A DNA stretch of 64,000 nt from Oxytricha trifallax (GCA_000711775.1 ARYC01002578.1:25687-89686); one strand, 5' to 3'. Positions 13,386 through 26,763 are shown, counted from the first letter of the stretch. Notes: generated from the letters alone by a model not told the origin. Program-made: numbers and translations.

Positions 13386-13904
13386 TCATAAATTTCTGGT
13401 CATAAAAAGACCAACTAGAGCCATGACAGTCCCATATTTTATAAAGTAATCATTTTCTTCGTGTGCATAAACGAAATATCCTTGCTGTTTGAGATGATTC
13501 ATTTCTTCTGTCAACACTTTGACTGCCATCTCCCTGTGAAAGTCATGAGTGTAGTAGAAGCTCTTAATTGCGTCATAGTTTCCTTGAACGAGATATCTCT
13601 TGATCAACAGCTGTGTGTAAATCTGAATCAACTTATCGGAATCACTGTCATAAAATATTTAATTTTATAATGTATTCAGTATAAATCGAAGACTTATTTT
13701 TATTTTTAGTTTAACATTAATATTTTCATTGACTGGCTTCAACTTCTGGTCCAAAAGTGCTATTCATAATTTCTCAATTATTGTTTAAGCTAGAATAAAA
13801 TTCAATGAAATTAAATTTACCTCCTCAATAAGTTTAGGGTCTATAAGACAGTGCAAGTAGTCTTTCATGGTAGCAAAGTCCTTCAAATGTTTCTAATTCT
13901 CCAT
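13386..13904 (-). CDS. Tandem paralogue 2, possibly broken
   Basis: Same family as the copies on either side. ATG at 13904 opens MENQKHLKDF; the C-terminal exon ends at TGA 13386 (…GLFMTRNL). The 5' exon ends at a GT site near 13820 like the intron of the other copies. However, joining to the AG near 13791 puts the next codons out of frame with the well-conserved downstream part (ALLDQKLKPVNENINVKL). Without splicing, only one TGA near 13770 separates the halves. The copy is therefore a pseudogene, uses another splice site, or has a small unrecognised IES. The C-terminal half (13386 to about 13760) is clearly intact. Confidence 0.55.
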
Positions 13905-15414
13905 ATTCGAAAATGATTTTATTAATTAATTATTTCCCAAATCTTTCTCCTTATTTAAAAAAAAAAATTTAAATGAATGAAAATAATTTTTTTAAATTAT
14001 ATTTAATTAAATTTTGCAATATCATCTGCTCTGAATTCTATTCACAGTATAAATATTGATAGATGAGATAGTAAGTAAAAATATTGAAAAAGTTCATTCA
14101 ACTTTATTTATAATCAATCATTCAACAAATTATGATATACAACACAAAAATATTGTTTCTCTAATTAACATAATAGTTTCTATTTATATAATTACCTTTA
14201 CCTATAGTAATTTACTCTAAAATTAAGCATTGGATTTTAAAACTATCTTATTCGTTCTATTTTTGTTTTATTAAGCGAAACATTTTCGTAAAAATAAATG
14301 GGCTTATAAACATTTAATTTTAATGTTTTCATTATTATTATATATTTACTAATTGATTTTCTTTTAATAATATGATAGTCAATAATCAAACTTGATTTAT
14401 AAGTAACAAAAATTGTATTGTATACTTAATATCTATAAGTTTTAGTAGTCAATCTTTTTTGTGAAGTTATCTTTTTTAAGCTCTAGGAGATAGAGATTTT
14501 GGAAATTTTAATATAAATAATTTTTGATATTAGAGTTTAATCATGTATTTTTAAAAAAAAAAAATGAATTAAATTTATAAATTAATCAATTATACTAATA
14601 AAAGAAGAAAATGTCTAATCATACGATGCAGTATCATTCATTAAAGTGTAAGTTGCAAAAAATAATCAATTTGGGCAATTGCAGAATATTCGAATTTGAT
14701 TCAAAACATTGAATCTATCCTTAGATATATATTTCCTATGATGCTCTTAATAATTTGAATCATTAATCTAACTTTATAATTTATTTTTTAGATTGTCAAA
14801 TTTTATAATTATATTTTTAACGAAATCCTTCATAGATAAATAACCTATTATCAAATCATAATAGTTATTATTCAAAATATTATATTAGTAATTGATGTCA
14901 TATCACTTATAACTTAGCACCTTCAAAATATAAACTGTAAATATAGATTAAAATGAAATTTATAAATCTTAAGATTCAGGATAGTAGAAATGGCTTGCCA
15001 TATTTGGTATTTGCTCTTGTTTTCCCATAAAAAAATGATGCAAAGGAATTGAGGAGGTACATAATATATCTTTATAGGGTTTATCAATCTTCACCATAGA
15101 TAATTATTTAATAGAGCCTTCATCTATATAGGTTAAAAGAAAATATAAATATATTCAGCTAAACTACAAATATTAATAATTTTAATAGTAATTTGGCTTA
15201 TACATAATAATTTTTATCATGCTTACGACGAAGTCTTTAACTTTTAGATTTTTTATTTATTATTAAATTAGTATTTATGATTAATAAGTGTAAGTTTAAA
15301 ATAATTTAAAAAACCAGTCTATAATATAAAGGTCAGTATTAAAATGCTAAAGAATATTTTTAGAGTTAATTAAAACATTTTTATATTTCTAAAAACTTAT
15401 AATAACTAAATTAT
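13905..15414. other. Spacer of the tandem unit, resembles the next spacer
   Basis: AT-rich spacer. Stretches near 14610-14650 and 14910-15130 resemble 16640-16680 and 17025-17240 of the following spacer, in the same order and orientation. This shows that the duplication covered gene and spacer together. No gene is seen. Confidence 0.5.
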
Positions 15415-15925
15415 TCACTTTATGGTCAAGAAGAGACCATACAAATAAATCACTTAGCCGTATTTTGTCCAATATTCTCCATCGTCTGCAAAGTGTAGAT
15501 CCTCAGATGCTTTAAATTTTTCCATTTCCTCTTTAAGAATTTAGACTGCAGTATCTTGGTGAAATGTGTGAGTTTCATAGAGTTGCTTGATACCCTCATA
15601 GTTTTCATCTTTCAAAAATCTTGTGATCATGACGTTGGTATAAACTTCTCTTTTCTTTTCTATGGCATCGTCATCTAATATTTATAAGTTTACTTTATTG
15701 AGTTTGAATTAAAAATTTATCTTTAATTTTATTTTTACTCTTGTATTTTCATCTATACCAGGTTGATTAAACTCGTCATATCTCTTAACTTCTTCCTCAT
15801 GCTAGATAAAAGAATTTAAGTGAAGTATAATATTTTACATAAGTTATAATCTAAGCTCCCACGAAGCTTTTAGCATAATTATCTAGGGTGGTGTAGTTTG
15901 AAAATAAGCTTGCTGCTGCCTCCAT
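15415..15925 (-). CDS. Tandem paralogue 3, unknown ~150-residue protein
   Basis: An intact frame runs from ATG 15925 (MEAAASLFSNYTTLDNY) to TGA 15415, with a 37-bp GT-AG intron at 15802-15838. The body has conserved blocks shared with copy 4: YD-F…PGIDENTRVKIKLKI, KKREVYTNVMITRFL, then NYEGIKQLYETHTFH, and a hydrophobic end (YLYGLFLTIK). The sequence is charged and mostly helical in character, with no signal peptide or catalytic motif that I recognise. Bases just upstream of the ATG (CCAAAACTAA) are the same in copy 4. No IES interrupts it. Confidence 0.75.
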
Positions 15926-17524
15926 TTAGTTTTGGATATAATTTAATTATATAATTGATACATCATCTCCTTAATATTAAAATATAAATGTCTCCTATTC
16001 CTAAAAAAAAATAAATGTTTATTTTAATGAAAATATATGTTGTTATTTTTAATTTTAATTTTGCAATATAATATACTCTCTATCTTACCTAAAAATTGAA
16101 AATATTGACTAATGATTAGTTAGTAAAAATATTGATAAATTTATTTTATCATTAATCTTAATCAATTATTATGATAAACACTTATATATTGTTTCTCTAA
16201 TCAATATTAAAAAAAAGTTTGTATTAAAATTCTAACACTAAATTTTTTACCTGTCTTAATATAATCTAAATAAGCGTGGCATTTTAAAAACTATGTTTTT
16301 GCTGAATTTTTGTTTAATTTAGTGAAACTTTTTCACTTAATATATGTATTTACAACTATTAATTTTATTAATTTTCATTTTAATTATATATTTACTAATA
16401 GTTTTTTTTAATACAATTAGAAAGTCAATAGTCAAGCTTGATTTATAAGTAACGAAAATGTATGGTATGCTAATATATATATATAAGACTTATTAATTTT
16501 ATTGCTTGTTTTAGAGATCCCTTATTTAATATTTGTGATATAGGGATATCTGGAATGTTAAAGTAAATATTATTTGAGATTATAATCTAATCCTTAAATT
16601 ATTGAAATAAAGTGAATTAGTTAATAAATTATATTAATAAAGAAAAATATCTTATCATTAGGTGTAGTGACATTCATTTTAAATTGAAGTTACACACACT
16701 AAAATTATATTTATTAAAATATCAGGGTACAACCTGAACTAAGTGGCAATTATGTGCAAGTTTCAAAATTAACTAGATAAAAAAATATATCAAATAATCA
16801 TCAATTGAATAGACGACTGATTTCAAATACAAAGAAACCTTTCTTAGATTAATTTCCTATGTTGAATTACTAATTTTAATAATAAATTTTATTTTAAAAT
16901 TAATTTTCTGATTTGTCAAATTTTATAATTATATATTTAGCGAAAACCTTCACAGCTAATAAACATATATTAAATATGCAATTGATATTGTTTCAATAAT
17001 AACTTGATAAAAAATCTCTTATAACTTAGCAACTTACAATATATACTGTAATATATAATAAAATGGAATTTTTATAATCCATAGAATCAGTAGTAGCAAA
17101 AGTGATAATTATATTTATAATTGCTCTAGTTTTCCTCATTTAAAATAATGATATAAAGAAATTTAGATGGAGTCAGATTTGATATTATTTAGAGTTTATC
17201 AATTTTTATACATAGAAATAGATTTAATAGTTCTCCAACTATATAATTATAAAATAAAATTATAATGATATTAGATTTAATTTAAAATTAAATTTCAATA
17301 ACTATTTGATTTTTGAATACTAGTAATTATTCTGTTAACTACTAAGTCATTAGCTTTAATTTTATAAAATTATTATTAAAATATTATCTTGTAGATTAAG
17401 GAGTGTATGTTTAAAGTAAATATTAAAATAATTTTATAACATAAAGCCCAGTATTAATATGCTAAAATCTTTCTATTATAAATTTAATCATAGATAAAAA
17501 GATTTAAAGAAATTAATAATTTAA
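15926..17524. other. Spacer of the tandem unit
   Basis: AT-rich spacer between paralogues 3 and 4, with partial similarity to the preceding spacer (see 13905-15414). No gene is seen. Confidence 0.5.
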
Positions 17525-18047
17525 TCATTTTCTTGTCAAGAAGAGAGTCACCAATGAGCTAACTTCGGTTATTCTCTAGGAATGCTCTATCTCCTCATCA
17601 GCAAAGACAAGGTCATCAGCTAAAAGGTTCTTGATTTCTTCCCTCAATATTTTGACTGCAATAGCTGTGTGGAAGGTGTGTGTCTCATATAGCTGCTTGA
17701 TGCCCTCATAATTCTGATTCTTTAGGTATCTTGAGATGATGACGTTTGTATAAACCTCTCTCTTTTTATTGATCTCGCTGTCATCTAATTTTTATATATT
17801 TACTCGATTGAGTTTGAATTAAAGATTTATCTTTAGTTTTATTTTTACTCTTGTATTTTCATCAATAGCTGGCTGATTCTTAGAAAGCAGAAAATCGTCA
17901 TATCTCTTAATTTCTTCGTTGTGCTATATTAAAAAATATATTTAAAGTATCATATTTTACATCATTCATAATATCTTCTCCAACAAAGCTTCTTGCATAG
18001 CCATCTAAAGTGGTGTAATTTGATAATGTTCTTGCTGCTGCCTCCAT
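17525..18047 (-). CDS. Tandem paralogue 4, unknown ~155-residue protein
   Basis: An intact frame runs from ATG 18047 (MEAAARTLSNYTTLDGY) to TGA 17525, with a 37-bp intron at 17924-17960. It is the closest relative of copy 3: DENTRVKIKLKINLQFKLN, then KKREVYTNVIISRYLKN and NYEGIKQLYETHTFH are nearly the same. It has a small insertion (LLSK) before the PAIDENT motif. No known domain is apparent. Conservation of frame, intron position and motifs between copies 1, 3 and 4, despite diverged spacers, argues that the family is or was functional. Confidence 0.75.
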
Positions 18048-19734
18048 TTAGTTTTGGGTATTTATTAATTATCAATTTAACAAATCCTCTTCTTATTAAT
18101 AAAATATAAATGTTTATTTTAATGATAATATTTTTGTTTTTATTTTTAATTTTGCAATATATTCTACTCTCTTTGTTGCTTACAAATTGAAAATATTTTA
18201 TGATGAAAATAAGTTTAAAATACTTATAAATTATACTTTAATTATTATAGTTATAATCAAAATAAATAATTATAGATTTTGTTAGATTTTTTTTAAAGTT
18301 TTGACAATTTTAATTTATTGTCTTTATTTTATAAATTAGAATAAATATAAAATTTGCATATTTTTAATTATCTGTTTTGCTCTGTTTAGTGAAAAACTTA
18401 CCTAAAATTTTGGGCTTATTAATGATTAACTTCATTTAAAAATTAAATTTATAAATAATAAAAATTAAATTTTATGCTTAATACCTTTATAAAGTTTAGT
18501 AACTAATTTTGTAAGTTATGAAGTTCTCTCTTGTATTAATCTGGTATAAATTATTAAAAATATCGATGTAAACTAATCTTTAAAAAAAATTTTCAACTAT
18601 CTTGAAAGGTATAATAACTTAACAAGAAGGTAAAATGTTAATCAATAAAATTTTAAATGCCTTTTGTAATTACTTTTAAACCCTTAAATTTATACTACTG
18701 TCACAAATTACTAATTGTATCACCTTGAATTTTTCAAATTGTAATTATAAACTCATATAATAAGATGAAGAGTTTGAATAGAAAAGAGAACATGAACTTC
18801 TTGAAATTTGTTCTCTATAATTTATACAATATTGGGATATATTTATTTTGATTCTATTCTTTTTCTGATTTAATGTTATTTTTATAATATGAAAGAACCT
18901 ATGCTTATATAAATTAATTGAATATTTCAAAAGAATTTTAACAATTTAATTTATTCGTATTCATCGAATGGATATCACATTTTATATAATAAAAATTTAA
19001 GGAGTTAAATTTCTCGTATTCATTTCAAATAAAATTAATTTGATTTCTAGTTTTTAATTAAATGTTATGTAAAGGTTGACTTTCAGTATTTATTATATCA
19101 AAAAACAAAAATTATCAAAGATTGAACCCATTATTTTAACTCTACATACAATTTATTATATTATTGGAAAAGTTGACTTCTGCAATTAAAATAACAATCT
19201 ACAATGTTTTAGAATAAATACACATTTAAATCATATTTCAAATTTATTTCCTAATTACGTTTAAAAGATTAATTTAATTTCTGAATAAACTCAAAAAAAT
19301 TAAATTCACACGAATATTGGAAGCATTGACAGCCAATGTTTAATATAGAGATTATTTATATGGTCAAATGAAACTAGATAGTTATCTTGGTGGTATAAAT
19401 TATTGATATATTTAAGTTTCGATAACTATCTATTAATTTAAGATTGTAAAGTCAAATTTATCTGATTTTGATAATTATTTATATTTTGATCAGAAACTTC
19501 AAATTTAAGTGGTAGAATTTGAATTTGAGAAATTTATATTGGTTGATACTTTGATATTGGCTTATTTTTTATTGAAAATAATTAACATAACAACTACTCT
19601 ACTATTTAATTGGCATAAAATAACAAATATTTATGTGTTTGCAACACACTCTAGAAGCTAGATTCTCTTGTAGAATGAAACTTTCACAATGCATATTTGC
19701 AAACATTTACTACAAAATATAGCTGACGATGCAA
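18048..19734. other. Gene-free AT-rich region
   Basis: No coding frame stands out in these 1.7 kb. A 61-codon standard-code frame on the minus strand (18745-18930) is compositionally like the surrounding AT-rich DNA and is not called. Confidence 0.45.
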
Positions 19735-20699
19735 TCACTGACCGAAAAAGCTCTGAGCTGCTTGGGCGATGTTTGCTGAGCTCATCATATCGTTTCTGTC
19801 CTTGAATTGAGAACCATTCTCCAACATGCCTTCTTGTTGTTGTTGCTCAAGGTTGTACTTAAATTCTAATATAAATTATCATATTTTAAGAACTAAATTA
19901 AAGGTTCATATTGAGCTGACATTTACAGTTACTGTGAAAAACTATTTAAACGTTGTACATGATTTGTTGTTGCATGAGTGCAGCCTCGTCTTCCCACTGA
20001 ATCTAGAACTTGGTGACTCTTGGCTTCTCGACTAAGATGTGTCTAGTGAGTTTATCAAGGATGGGGACTGGTGGCTGGTTCTCATTCAACTCCTGCTCTT
20101 CGTAGAAGTTGTTCACGTAGTAACCTACTCTGAAGAACTCTTGGTTGTTGTAAGAGCAAGTAAGAAGGATGCCTGTCACTCCTACAATGTCGTTTTGCAA
20201 GATCTTGGAAACATCTGGTGGGTTGCCCTAATACGAAAGTAATTAGCAAATGTTAAAATGAAAGAGCTTGAAAGGTAAAATAGCAGAGTTTTTAAATTCA
20301 TGAGCATTCATAAATTGCAATAGACATGCTTTAAATCACAAAATTTACTTACCTCAAAGATGAACTTCATTTATCCAGCTTGAAGTTCGTCCATTTCAGC
20401 CTCTTCGAGTACTTGATCATAGGCAGGATCTGAAGCCTGACCAATGTAGACAATTCTCCATGTAAGTACTAAATTGAAGTTTATTATCAAATTCACCACG
20501 CAAGAGTATTCCGCAAATTTTTCCCAATTTATTTGTCGAAATATTCCAATATTTCACACAAAACGATAGCAAACTTTTTATTAAACTTACTCTTAGAGAG
20601 TGGCTGAAGAGCCTCAAAGAAGATCTCGAAGCTAATCTTTGAGAGGAAGGGAGCCTTGGCGTTGTGAGCAATCACATTGATAACGTTGACTTGAGACAT
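19735..20699 (-). CDS. ASF1: Histone chaperone ASF1
   Basis: ASF1 binds the H3-H4 dimer and hands it to chromatin assembly factors in the nucleus. The frame starts at ATG 20699 (MSQVNVINVIAHNAK), matching the family's MS-VNV start. It runs through WRIVYIGQASDPAYDQVL, then ILLTCSYNNQEFFRVGYYV and the conserved tail of the immunoglobulin-like core. A Gln-rich C-terminal extension ends at TGA 19735 (…AQSFFGQ). Two GT-AG introns (20469-20590 and 20228-20352) and one IES (19859-19958) are needed. With these removed the core is complete. Family assignment is firm. Confidence 0.93.
19859..19958. other. IES in ASF1, pointer GTTGTAC
   Basis: GTTGTAC lies at 19852-19858 and 19952-19958 (plus strand). 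Excision of 100 bp joins …QQQIMYN to LEQQQQEG… in frame. Confidence 0.85.
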
Positions 20700-21251
20700 T
20701 TAATATTTCCGCTAATTATTTAAATTATATTCAAATTACAAAATTCAATCTTATCCTCACTACTAAGGAATATTATGAGGAAATTACAAAGTAGAGAAAT
20801 TTATTTAATTATTGTTAAAATATTAGCAACTAGGGGATTTTAAATTTTGATAAGTATATTAAATTAATGATAAATTTAATATAGTAAAAATTAAAAAAAT
20901 TAAAGTTTTTTATTCATAAAATTTATGCAAGATTATATTAGCATCTCTAGATTGTATAATTTAAATAAGACTCGAGAAATATGAATAATTGGGGTCTAAA
21001 TCATAAATTTAGCAAAAAACATTCTAAAAAAAATTATATTATTTTTAATATAAGATTATTATTGAATTAACCTATTGATAAGGTTGTCATTCAGATTTAA
21101 AATTAATTTTCATATTTATGCAAGAGAGATAAATTTAAGGTAAATATCCTATTCTTAAATACGATAATTTTAATTATTTTTTATTTCACTTATTATTGTT
21201 AAATATAAATAAATAATTAAGGAAGTAATTACATAATTACACATCAGAAAA
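20700..21251. other. Divergent intergenic region between ASF1 and VPS39
   Basis: The two genes are transcribed away from each other across these 552 bp of AT-rich DNA, so promoters for both, or macronuclear chromosome ends, should lie here. I see no specific motif. Confidence 0.4.
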
Positions 21252-24200
21252 ATGGAGCAAAATAATTATGGTTAGTGATTCTCTTCCACATAATTTTCTA
21301 ATATTTTAATATTTATTTTCTTATATTTGACTAATCCATATTCCCATACGATATTTACTTGTATCTAGGTAACATGTATGAACATCAAGAAGATGAAAAG
21401 ATAAACTATGAGTAAGAAAGTGCCTTGGAGAATCAAATTTACTAATAAAATCAGTTCGACCCAATGGACTCTAATAGTCTAAACTAGAATAGGCAATAAA
21501 ATTAAACCACAAGCATTTAATGGTATTTAGTATAGGAATTATTCCTATCAATAATTTGAATGTTTTATTTATTGGGAGGAACACTAATGGAGGTGGCTAG
21601 AGATCTTCATAACTTCAATAAAATAAATCTCCGAATTAATATTCAGTTCCAACACATAGACAAAACAAAAGACCAGTCTCAATATTAAAGAACAAAAAGA
21701 CTCATGTTGGCTTGAAAGGAACTTATCATCATTCAGCATCACAGAATTATTTCTTAAAAGTTGTTATAAAGTATTTTATAGAATTTTTGGAATGCGATAA
21801 GTGATCAGCCTAATAGTAATCCAGACTCTCCCAAGGTTGAAGGTCATAGATTAGCTGGAGATACTCGAACAGGCCAGAAAACAGTGACTCAAGTGAATTT
21901 TTTCGAATGCAGAGAGGTCACTAATTGTGAGTTCATTTATGAACACAGTGACAAGAGTAGTACTCCAAGAGGTGGGAATAACTAAGGAGGAGGCATCTTA
22001 ATATAAATAAGTTAATCATAAATTAAAATGTATATAGGCATATTTGACACTCTATCAAGATTCTTCACAAGGTAGTCTTAATAAGCAGAAATTTCAGCAA
22101 TGTGTGCCCTAAAAGACCTACTAGCAATTGGCTTTTCAAATGGTGTTTTGATACTTTTCGATATTGATAAACTTGATATAATTTTCTCACACAAGCACTT
22201 CACTAAAAATGATAAACCCATAGATAAGCTAAAATTGTTTCAAATCGATCAATCGACAAGCAACACTCATTCTGATGAACCAATATAGCAAATAATCTTT
22301 ATTATTGAAATTCATTGCATTTATTCATTTATAAATCTCCTATTGTCTCTATCTGATGGCTTCTTAAGCTATCACAGATTCCCTAAGATTCAAATAGTTG
22401 ATGAGCTATTAGTAGAGAATAATATCATTGATTTCCATCCCTATATAGTTCAGCAAACCCCTTTTCTCGCTACTTTGCATAAATACCCTCGTGAATTGAA
22501 AATATTCAGACTCAGGTCTAGGCTTGAGTATAAATATTTGACAAAAGTCATGCTGGATTATGTACCATTGGGCTTTACAGTATACAAAGATATCTTCCTG
22601 ATTACTTATAGAGACTTCTCTGAGTATTTGAGAATTGATAATAAAGGGAGAGACGTGGAGTCAGTCACTAGATTTACTCTTTGGTAGAATAAGTAAAAAT
22701 ATTCAAATTAATAAATATAAAAATATTAAAAATAATTGAAATAGTTAAGAGTACAATTCATTTAATTGTTGATTTCTTAAATATTATTTATAGGATGGCA
22801 TAAAAAAAGAATAAAAGGTATCATAATATTTATTATAAATTATTCATTATGTTGTCATATCTAAAAAAAATAACAAAAAATATGTTATTAAATTTCTTTG
22901 TAAAGTTTATTCACATCTGAATAATATCCACAATTAATTTAATATACTTAAATACAAATTAAAATAATAATTTATTACTTCTCTTGTTATCATTAAGTGT
23001 TTTATGTTGGATAATGATATTAATTTATTAAATGATGAGTAAGAGCAGGCCAGGTTTAATCCTTTACCTGTATTTGATGAATCAATCTAAGCATTCGTAA
23101 TAACAAAAGAAGACTACTCCTTTTATATGGATGTCAAGGGTGTCTATGACAGAGAGTTCAATAAAATTAAGTGGTCTGACCATGTTATGCACGTAGAAAT
23201 AGTCAGGCCTTATCTTGTAGGATTTCTACCCAATAGCATCGAAATCAAGAATATTTTCAATCCAAACAGAGTAGTCCAAAAAATTGAACTTTTGTAGAGT
23301 GCAATATGTAGACATGCTGTAGCTTAGAATCACATATGCTTGAGAGAATTGGATAGCATGTATATTTTGTTGAATAGAAAACAGTCTAACATTAAAGTCT
23401 TACTTAAAATGACCTAGATAGATCCTAGAGTCTAAATTAACATGTTAATTGAGAGAAAACTCTACAGTACAGGTCTAAAATTCTATGAACTCCTGCTAGA
23501 TAATAACTTCGATGGTATGACTAAAGAGCAATATGATAAACTACAAAGAGAGAAGGGTTTCTATAATTTTATAGTCAAAAGACGATATTACATAGCTAAG
23601 GATATCTTCAAGGAATATAAAGTTCCTTAATAACAAGTTATTCTACTCTTCTCTGAGATTTATCCTACAATCTTTATTCAGAAATTGATTGAGATGTTTG
23701 ATATTAATGTGAAAGAAATACCTTATTTTGATCTATAAAAGTAAAAAGAGCTTTCTATTTTTGATTATCATTATAAGGGAACTTAAGGCAGCTTTGCAAG
23801 TAGGCTTGGCTAAATGGCAAATCATTAAAATTTTGGAATTAGCAATTAAGAAAACAACATGTACTTGAAGAACGATATAGACTCAGAGAAACTTACAGCT
23901 ATGAGGGAATTCCTCCACTATTTCATTAAAAAGAGAAATGAGTTAATCAAAAAAATTGAGAAACTCTCCCTGGTTGAGAAAGGCATAGATAAATTTCAAT
24001 CTTCTAATCAGGTTAACAGCGATGGTGGAGCAAATTCGAGTCTTTTCAATCCTTTGTAATTTCAAAGTGACTAGTTTAACGCCTAACTTGCTTAATAATA
24101 AGTAGGAAGTCCTCCCCCTATAATACCAACTGGAGGGCTGAGCACTCTTAGGCAAAATCTTAATAGAAGAATGTCATTTGAAAGAGTCAACATTGATGAA

Positions 24201-26263
24201 TAGAACAATCCATTCGATTTAGAGATCATTCCAGACAAGAGATATAATAAATAATGCAATATATTTATATTAAAAATGTCAATAGTTATATCACTAATCC
24301 GATAATGAAAATGTAGACTAAAAATTATCTTAACTCTACTACTTGAGAATAATGACTGAATTCTTTATTTTTCATTCTCTGATACTCTTGATTAAATCGA
24401 ATGAAGAGCATGACAAGTTAGTCCTCAGAAATGAATTCTACTCTCTTTATATATATTGCACAACCTTTGTAAGAAATATAAATAAAAGAAATGTTTCAGC
24501 TTATTTTAGCTTTAATTTTAAATTCTCTGCTGAAAAATGACAATGCTCTTCCATCAGAATTTTGCAGAGAAGTTTTCTTTCATTATGAAATGTACGATGA
24601 AGCACTTCTTTTCCTATACTATAGAAAAGATTATAAGGAGCTTTTAGGGCTTATTCACAGAGAATTTGAATAAAATAAAAGTGATAAGAAATTGAGAAAT
24701 TATTGGCTTTCAAAGATGATTATAAATATATGAATAAATATGACACCTCTAATTTAATCACAATTGTTTTAATTTGAGAAAAGTTCATTAATATTTATGT
24801 TATAAGTACAGCAAGAAAATAAACGGTAAATTTGAGTAAATATTTATTACCAATATATTTTAGAATAAGGAAATGAAGATCTTGCAATTTAGAGTACAGC
24901 CTGGCTCTTTGACATAAATCTAGACATCGCCCTAGAATGCTTGAAGAAATTCGAGAAAAAAGACCCCTTTAAATCTGATAAAATTATGCGTTTTATTAAA
25001 GACAACGGAGGTTTCATTGGCTGTCTAAAGTACCTGGAGTATCTCACACTGGAATGTGGAGTGGAAGATAGACCAATACACACTGAACTGGCTTGCTTAT
25101 ATGTTTCTTACATAGCTATTCAACTAGATCAGTATACAATGCAGTCTGATTAATAGAATACAGGGATTGCCTTAAATTAAGCACCAGGAGGTTAAAACGA
25201 TTAATAGTAATAAATTTCAGAGGGATAAATAGATTTTGCAAAAGCAGATTAAGATGAGAAAATATTTGGTAAGCTTACTATAAAATTTAATTTGATCCTT
25301 ATATAGAATTGAGAGAGAAACTTATGATGTTATTTGAGAAGAGTGATTTCTTTGAGCCACAACCAATTTTAGAATAAATGCCATAAAATTATTTAATTAA
25401 AGAGAGGGTTATACTTTTAGCGAAATCTAGAAGATATAAGGAAGCTTTTACTATTTGTGTTGATTAACTCTAAGATGTAGAGTATGCTAAACTTAATGTG
25501 ATTTAAAATTATCTACAAATAATATCAATATTATCCTTATTTAACTTTTACTAACTTTTACTCAATTAAAATTAAAATAGTAAATCAAAAAAATTCAGAT
25601 AGGAATTATTTTTTTTATTTATGAGTGTTGCTCACAGAGCATTTAAATGGCACAAAGATAAATCAATTTATTTCTACATTTTTGCCAAGCTTTTACAGTC
25701 AAACCAGCGAGACTAAGCCATGCAAGTTCTACAACAAAACTTCAAATTTCTCTCGTTTGAGCAAGTCACCAAGCATCTCTCAGAAAATGAGAAATTTGAT
25801 CTAAATTTGAACTAATTTTATGCACAAGCTTTTGTTGAAATGGAAAAAGTGCAGAAGGAACTCAGTGTCATGAGAAATTTGACTTAATATGAGTATTTCA
25901 CAGTTGCTGAGGAGTTATATAAAGAAAGAAATAAAAATATTATGATTAATGAGGAGACTGTTTGTAATACTTGTGGGAAAAAGATACAGTAATACCCTTT
26001 TTATTGGGTTCCTAAGAGTCAGCAGATCATTATAAATTTCGGTAGATAGTTGTTACAAAGCTTATTATATAATAGATGTTGAAATTTAAGCGAATTTCAA
26101 TATATTTTACTAAATTATCATTCATTATCATTGCTTTATAAACGAAAACAGAGAATACTATAAAAACATGGCAATCAATCAATAAAATAACAGTGGAGAT
26201 TAAGCCCCTAGTTTAAGTAATTCCCCAAATAAAAATGAATAGAATATAGAAGCTAGCAGTTGA
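21252..26263 (+). CDS. VPS39: VPS39/VAM6-like HOPS complex subunit
   Basis: VPS39 is the HOPS subunit that binds Rab7 and tethers membranes for fusion with the vacuole or lysosome. After an Asn/Gln-rich N-terminal extension, a CNH/propeller-like part appears (CALKDLLAIGFSNGVLILFD). The α-solenoid region follows, with family motifs such as YLVGFLPNSIEIKNI, AWLFDINLDIALECLKKF, LKYLEYLTLECG and ERVILLAKSRRYKEAF. The C-terminal zinc-binding motif is VCNTCGKKI…HYHC, ending at TGA 26261-26263. Introns include 21271-21368, 24469-24499, 25269-25306 and a possible 22-nt one (21760-21781). IES junctions at 24674-24868 and 26032-26122 are resolved; those near 22690-22985, 24255-24290 and 25510-25620 are not. 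Identity is firm; the exact start is less so. Confidence 0.88.
24674..24868. other. IES in VPS39, pointer GAATAA
   Basis: GAATAA lies at 24668-24673 and 24863-24868. Excision of 195 bp joins …LIHREFEQ to GNEDLAIQ… in frame. Confidence 0.8.
26032..26122. other. IES in VPS39, pointer ATCATT
   Basis: ATCATT lies at 26026-26031 and 26117-26122. Excision of 91 bp restores …KSQQIIHYHC…, the second half of the C-terminal zinc-binding motif, which is absent from the unprocessed frame. This is an independent check that the pointer is right. Confidence 0.9.
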
Positions 26264-26763
26264 ATAGCAAGTAATTACTTATTTTAATTTCGTTAAGTCA
26301 TAAAATAATTATAGTTAACTTAAAATGATTTTTATATTAATCTTTAAGGAAATTAAGTCTACAAATTGTTCACAGCAATTTTTCCTTGTATAATATGGCA
26401 TTTTTATTAAGTTTCTTCAATTCCTCCCACTGAACCACGAATCTATATTTTTCATTAAAAATTATTAGAAAGTATTAAATTCTTAAATATTTACTTGTTT
26501 GCTATTGGTTTGAGTAACTTGCCAGTCAGAGATAGAGATGTCACTCTGCAAAAACTCTCAATAAACAATATTTTGGCTTTTGGTTTAATCCAAAAGATTT
26601 TAGATATAATTTCACTGAATTCCTATAATATTATTTTAACAATTATATGAAGCAGTATGTTATATGGTACAATTTGTAGGTCATTGGGCTAATAAATTTG
26701 ATAAAAAGGGAATGAGTAGTAGTAATAATTATATTTAATAATTGAGAATATTATAGCAGTAAA
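26264..26763. other. Intergenic region between VPS39 and RPB8
   Basis: About 500 bp of AT-rich DNA without a visible gene. It probably includes the VPS39 3' region, the RPB8 promoter, and possibly germline-limited sequence. Confidence 0.4.

Noticed and set aside
18745..18930. Minus-strand 61-codon frame
   Set aside because: Composition matches flanking AT-rich DNA; no motif, no flanking exon or pointer.
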